NCBI GenBank assembly: GCA_038213005.1 | Contig: JBBQTU010000069.1 | Location: forward strand, 1-17,250 | Length of the DNA stretch: 17,250 nucleotides | From: JBBQTU01 sp038213005 | GTDB taxonomy: Bacteria; Planctomycetota; Phycisphaerae; Tepidisphaerales; Tepidisphaeraceae | Direction: 5' to 3' | Part shown: positions 14,222 through 17,250 of the stretch, one piece after another | Layout of the letters: the number at the start of each line of letters is the position of its first letter | How positions within the stretch are numbered: the stretch's first letter is position 1 | Position numbers and translations under genes: made by a program | The notes under the pieces: generated by a model | What the model saw: only the letters and a program-made list of their open reading frames with translations | Databases searched by the model: none | Told to the model about the DNA's origin: nothing

Positions 14222-14277
14222 TGCCTGGGCGAGATCTTCGACCCGCCCAGGCAAGATCTTCGACCCGCCACGGCGGG
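14222..14277. repeat. Nested hairpins with a 16-bp direct repeat
   Basis: AGATCTTCGACCCGCC occurs at 14232-14247 and again at 14254-14269 (22-bp period). Perfect 10-bp arms, TGCCTGGGCG (14222-14231) and CGCCCAGGCA (14244-14253), form one hairpin. CCCGCC/GGCGGG (14264-14277) forms a second. No T-run follows on either strand, so a classical terminator is not supported. The arrangement resembles extragenic palindromic repeat units. Confidence 0.7.
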
Positions 14278-14397
14278 CAGGCAGCGGCGGGTAAACTGCG
14301 AACGTAACGGGCCCCAGGGCATAATCACGCCTGTTAGGTATGATATCTGACAGCCGGTAGCGGACCTAGCTGGTGCGACTGTTGGCCAGATAACACG

Positions 14398-14421
14398 GGT
14401 ATTCACTTGTCAAAGAGCACC
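14398..14421 (-). promoter_or_regulatory. boxA-like / TTGACA-containing box, copy 2
   Basis: Reverse-strand copy of the box at 540-563, identical at 20 of 24 positions. On this strand it reads toward lower coordinates, into the repeat-rich non-coding region rather than into a gene. The core TGCTCTTTGACA fits boxA and includes TTGACA. No good -10 is at 16-18 bp. Confidence 0.4.
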
Positions 14422-14604
14422 AGTTGGCGCGGGGAGTTCGCGACATCTATTCGGGTAAGTATAGGAGGTCGGATTGGCCGGTCAAGAGGGGAACCGGGGA
14501 AAAATGTGGACGCGGGCGGCTGGCCGGGATTGCAGTGGCCGGGGTGGTGGCGGTGGTGTGGGCTAATTCTGGCGGGCGTCTGGGACGAAGGGGATTGCCG
14601 GGCG

Positions 14605-14705
14605 GGGCATTGTTGAGAATGCGGTCGGTATTCTTGGGTGAGAGGGGTTGATTCTCATGTTGGCCGGATTGATGCGCGGGGATGGGCGCCGCAAGACAGG
14701 AACTC
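14605..14705 (+). repeat. 101-bp dispersed direct repeat, copy 1
   Basis: Aligns without gaps to 15621-15721 with 89 of 101 identical bases. The 12 differences fall in all three codon positions with no 3-base rhythm, so the conserved unit is probably not protein-coding in either strand. A looser similarity may extend the unit to about 14591-14719. The two copies bracket the lipoprotein gene. Confidence 0.9.
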
Positions 14706-14868
14706 CCACCGCGGCGTAGCCGCAAAAAGCAGAAAACCGCTTCGCTGCTGAAAACAGATCGCAGAGTCGCCGTGACGACAAAGCGGGAATAGGAATAATC
14801 TTTGCAAGCCGCCAGCAAATTCTGACCGATTGTGGCACAGATTGAAGAACACGCCGGATTAAAGAGAT

Positions 14869-14898
14869 CGCCGCGCGGAGGGAAGCCCCCGCGCGGCG
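14869..14898. terminator. Strong GC hairpin downstream of the lipoprotein gene, possible terminator
   Basis: Perfect 10-bp arms, CGCCGCGCGG (14869-14878) and CCGCGCGGCG (14889-14898), are separated by 10 nt that can pair partly. On the minus strand it lies about 140 nt after the lipoprotein stop and is followed by ATCTCTTT, a weak T-rich tail. It could terminate that transcript; otherwise it is another structured repeat. Confidence 0.4.
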
Positions 14899-15038
14899 CG
14901 TTGCGTGAAAGTTGACAACGAATCCAAGCCGCTTTCCTGCTTTCCCCGCTTATCGTGACGCGGAGAGGGTGGATTGGTTGCTTGCCATTTTCCGGGTGAC
15001 TGGCGTAGCCAAGAACCATGGAAAGCGGCGAACCGTAT

Positions 15039-15407
15039 TTATTTTTCAATGCCGCGCTGCAAACTGAAGGCTTTCACCGTCCCCATCGTCTTGTCGAAGG
15101 TGATGGTCAACTCATCCGCCTGTTCCGACCCGCTACCGCCGGTGTAATAAGGCACGAATACCGTTTTATCCTTCGTCAGAGCGTAACGATAGGTGTACAG
15201 GACGCTGCCGCCCATTTCTGATTGAGTTGTGGGAGCTCCGAAGAGAGTGATCACCTCGTCCATCGTGGTCTTGCCCTTAACAATCTGGTTGACCTTCTCA
15301 TCGGTAATCGGTCGCCCCGTTTTGTGCTCGGACGTTGCGCACCCTGCTCCAACGACCAGCGAAGCCAACATGATTGACGCCAATGTGATGCGACGCATAA
15401 CCACCAT
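15039..15407 (-). CDS. Small lipoprotein with BamE/SmpA-OmlA-like domain
   Basis: Encodes 122 residues. The start at 15407 was chosen because AAAGAGGT on the minus strand lies a few bases upstream; an in-frame extension to 15494 has no such site and would bury the signal sequence. The N-terminus is a lipoprotein signal (RRITLASIMLASLVVGAGC) with lipidated cysteine C23. The -3 residue is Gly rather than Leu/Val/Ile, a mild departure from the lipobox. Residues about 35-75 (ITDEKVNQIVKGKTTMDEVITLFGAPTTQSEMGG...YTYRY) carry the helix-turn-GxPxx pattern of the SmpA/OmlA (BamE) fold. BamE itself belongs to the outer-membrane protein assembly complex, but many small lipoproteins share the fold with other or unknown roles. 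It stands alone on this strand and is bracketed by two direct copies of a 101-bp repeat, hinting that it may be a mobile or duplicated segment. Confidence 0.85.
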   Translation of the reverse strand: MVVMRRITLASIMLASLVVGAGCATSEHKTGRPITDEKVNQIVKGKTTMDEVITLFGAPTTQSEMGGSVLYTYRYALTKDKTVFVPYYTGGSGSEQADELTITFDKTMGTVKAFSLQRGIEK

Positions 15408-15886
15408 AAAGACCTCTTTCCCGAAGAGTCGATAAGAAACATGCTTCAAACACGTCACCATGGAAGTGTCAGCACGCTGATAAACTATCAACAACGTTGG
15501 GCTACGTCAAAGCATTGTGCTGGAACGCACAGGACGTTCTGACGCCGGACTCCTACGGAGAATGGACCGGGGCGTAGCCGGTGTCGTGCCAGGCACGACT
15601 GAGCCGGGGCATTCCCGGCAGGGCATCCTTGGAAATGCGGTCGGTATACTTGGGTGAGAGGGGGCGATTCTCATGTTGGCCCGGTTGATGTGCGGGGATG
15701 GGCGCTGTAAGACAGGAACTCACGGGGCGTAGGGAAAGATACAGGTCGGACGGATTCTTGCCTGAATTGTCTTGCATGAAGGCAGGCTCAGCAGTAGTGT
15801 CGTTGTCATTCAACTCGGGCCGGGCCGGATTGGGTTTGCATTTCACTGGCCGGGCGACGGACGACAACTCTCGGAAAGGCATCATC
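15408..15886. other. Divergent intergenic region with repeat copy 2
   Basis: Lies between the minus-strand lipoprotein gene and the plus-strand protease-like gene. It holds a short inverted repeat TGATA-AAC-TATCA (15478-15490), a perfect 8-bp hairpin GTCGTGCC/GGCACGAC (15583-15599) and copy 2 of the 101-bp repeat. No convincing promoter hexamer pair could be assigned to either gene. Confidence 0.5.
15621..15721 (+). repeat. 101-bp dispersed direct repeat, copy 2
   Basis: Same orientation as copy 1 and exactly 1016 bp downstream of it; 89 of 101 bases identical. It ends 165 bp before the start of the protease-like gene. Both copies are followed a few bases later by GGCGTAG or GGGCGTAG. The arms do not show the paired RYYYAAC/GTTRRRY boxes of integron attC sites. 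Confidence 0.9.
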
Positions 15887-17250
15887 ATGGCTTCGCTTTG
15901 CGGACAGGCGTATCGGGCGATTTCGCGTGCGATCAGTGCTTGTGAACTGCCGACGGCCGGCATTACGAGACGGGGACTGGGCCGGGGTGATTGCGAGATG
16001 CTCGAAGGCCGCGTGCTGCTGAGCGCGTTACCGCAGTTGCCGGGGATGGTGCTTGTTGATCCGCAGGCGGACATTGGGCAGCAGACGATCTACCTTGATT
16101 TCGATGGGGCGAAGGATGTCACGTACAACGGCCCGGTGACGGTGTCGGGCCTTGATGTGCCGGCCTTCAAAGCGCCGGGCGGCTTGTTGGGGCAGGAGTT
16201 GACCATCGAGCAGACGGTTGCGGGCGAACTGAACTCTCTCTTCGCGGGTAGCGGCGTCAGTTTCGTCATGGAGCGTCCCACTGAGGGCGAATACTCCACG
16301 ATCTACATCGGCGGGGATGATTCGGCATTCCGGCAGTGGGGACGGTTTGACGGGCTGGCGGAAAAAGTGGACTTAGGGAATCGTGACCACGCGGATAATG
16401 CCATCGTTTTTACAGAGAACATGGGATTGGGACAGACGGACGCGATTGGGTATGCCGGGCTGATAGTGGCGACCACGTCGCACGAGATAGGGCATTTGCT
16501 AGGTTTTGCGCACTCCCGGAGCGAGGGGTCCGGTCCGCTTGCTGCGGTGGCGGCGAGCGTATCGCAGTCAAACACTACAAATGTCACTGTCCCGGATAAC
16601 GGCGGATTTGTGTCAAGCTCAATCATGATTTCCAGTGCGCCGGCAGGAGCAACAGTTACCGGAATAGATGTCTATTTTAAAGCAATACATACATATTCTG
16701 GTGATCTCAATGTCGACGTTAAAGCGGATTCGCAGGGGACCCTTGGGAATTATGATCTTTGGACGAAAGAAGGTGGAAGCGCTGACAACCCTACTCGCAC
16801 CAGGACCGGGATTACAACGTTCAATGGCCTATCCGCCAATCGGACCTGGTATCTGTATGCGCGTGATGAGTCTGCTGGCGATACGGGCTACATAGATGAG
16901 TGGTCGATCACTGTTTACTACACCGCTGCAGCAGTGGACACGACGAACCCAAGTATCAGTTCATTCTCCGTGACGCCGGGAACGCAACCGGTTGGCGGAT
17001 CATTCACCGCCTCATATAGTGTTTCTGACAGCGGCGGCTCGGGACTACAAAAGGTAGTTTTGCGGCGCACTTCGGGGAACGGCTCGACTACCGATCCCGG
17101 CTGGCAGGACATCCAGACTATCTCGCTCACAGGTAATTCGGCGAGCGGAAGTTTCAGCCCCAATACTCCCCCCAGTGCGGGCACCTATTGGTATGGCATG
17201 GCTGTGTATGACAATGCAAACCCAAAAAACAATTCCAGAGATGAACGCGC
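15887..17250 (+). CDS. Large extracellular protein, partial: LEPR-type motif, metzincin zinc site, P-domain, Ig-like region
   Basis: Open to the window end; 454 complete codons are visible. The ATG at 15887 follows GGAAAGG (15873-15879) at a good distance. LEGRVLLSA (39-47) is the N-terminal LEPR-XLL-type motif found on large secreted proteins of planctomycetes. Residues about 62-210 form a protease-like domain with the extended zinc site HEIGHLLGFAH (H199, E200, H203, H209) of metzincins. A segment at about 233-345 (VPDNGG, SGDLNVDVKA, NRTWYLYARDE, GDTGYIDEWSITV) matches the proprotein-convertase P-domain fold, a beta-sandwich common in secreted bacterial proteases. From about 346 an Ig-like repeat starts (SFSVTPGTQPVGGSFTASYS). 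No Met-turn methionine occurs between H209 and the P-domain, so the catalytic domain is unusual or shortened. Likely an exported cell-surface or secreted protease. Confidence 0.88.
   Translation, partial: MASLCGQAYRAISRAISACELPTAGITRRGLGRGDCEMLEGRVLLSALPQLPGMVLVDPQADIGQQTIYLDFDGAKDVTYNGPVTVSGLDVPAFKAPGGLLGQELTIEQTVAGELNSLFAGSGVSFVMERPTEGEYSTIYIGGDDSAFRQWGRFDGLAEKVDLGNRDHADNAIVFTENMGLGQTDAIGYAGLIVATTSHEIGHLLGFAHSRSEGSGPLAAVAASVSQSNTTNVTVPDNGGFVSSSIMISSAPAGATVTGIDVYFKAIHTYSGDLNVDVKADSQGTLGNYDLWTKEGGSADNPTRTRTGITTFNGLSANRTWYLYARDESAGDTGYIDEWSITVYYTAAAVDTTNPSISSFSVTPGTQPVGGSFTASYSVSDSGGSGLQKVVLRRTSGNGSTTDPGWQDIQTISLTGNSASGSFSPNTPPSAGTYWYGMAVYDNANPKNNSRDER

Larger units (their letters stand above)
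13686..15038. other. 1.35-kb region without a convincing gene, rich in repeats
   Basis: Several open frames of 60-200 codons occur on both strands, but they overlap, lack ribosome binding sites and show no recognisable domain. The stretch contains paired direct repeats starting CTTACGTTCGA (14040 and 14121), a hairpin/direct-repeat cluster (14222-14277), the minus-strand boxA-like box (14398-14421), copy 1 of the 101-bp dispersed repeat (14605-14705) and a strong hairpin (14869-14898). An undiscovered RNA gene or a decayed gene is possible. No tRNA or rRNA was seen. Confidence 0.6.

Noticed and set aside
13735..14254. Short hypothetical genes on either strand after the Mrp-family gene
   Set aside because: The frames overlap each other on both strands, have Arg/Pro-rich composition typical of GC-rich non-coding DNA, and lack start signals.
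14605..15721. Integron gene cassette with attC sites
   Set aside because: The flanking repeats are in the right size range, but I could not find the paired RYYYAAC and GTTRRRY boxes or an integrase gene.
14447..16074. Two minus-strand open frames (14447-15049 and 15553-16074) with similar peptides, suggesting a duplicated gene
   Set aside because: The similarity is confined to the 101-bp DNA repeat, and the base differences show no codon periodicity. Neither frame has a ribosome binding site, and the second runs antisense into the protease-like gene.

Overview
The window looks like chromosomal DNA of a GC-rich planctomycete, most likely from the Phycisphaerae side of the phylum. The best lineage marker is the unfinished gene at the right edge. 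Its product carries an LE-x-RVLLSA sorting-type motif near the N-terminus (the planctomycete 'LEPR-XLL' signature), followed by a metzincin-type zinc site and adhesin-like domains. The tandem signal-peptide proteins and the mixture of strong and absent Shine-Dalgarno sites fit that assignment. The lineage is inferred from gene content only.

Layout, left to right. Positions 1-668 hold no gene but several short repeats (a 23-bp tandem duplication, an 11-copy heptamer tract and a boxA-like box). Then comes a RidA-family gene (669-1085), two tandem paralogous secreted proteins with an STN-like N-terminal domain (1347-2540 and 2717-3874), and a peptide/nickel-type ABC importer locus (3932-10879). 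The importer genes run: C-type permease, membrane-anchored solute-binding protein, B-type permease, second C-type permease, OppD-type ATPase. A Phd/PIN toxin-antitoxin pair sits inside this operon between the second permease and the ATPase. A phospholipase D/cardiolipin synthase-like gene lies on the minus strand (10940-12175). It is divergent from a HicB-HicA pair (12325-12764), with a perfect 36-nt palindrome between them. An Mrp/NBP35-type P-loop ATPase follows (12855-13685).

Positions 13686-15038 carry no convincing gene but are dense in repeats and hairpins. A small BamE/SmpA-like lipoprotein gene is on the minus strand (15039-15407). It is bracketed by two direct copies of a ~101-bp repeat (89 of 101 identical). 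The window ends inside the large extracellular protease-like gene (15887 onward).

Functionally, the importer genes should form one uptake system: the anchored binding protein delivers peptide or a similar ligand to a B/C permease pair energised by the OppD ATPase. No OppF partner is visible here, and there is one more C-type permease than a single B/C heterodimer needs. The points most worth following up are the toxin-antitoxin pair embedded in the transport operon, the Mrp homologue without its CxxC iron-sulfur ligands, the paralogous STN-like pair, the repeat-bracketed lipoprotein, and the metzincin with no visible Met-turn.
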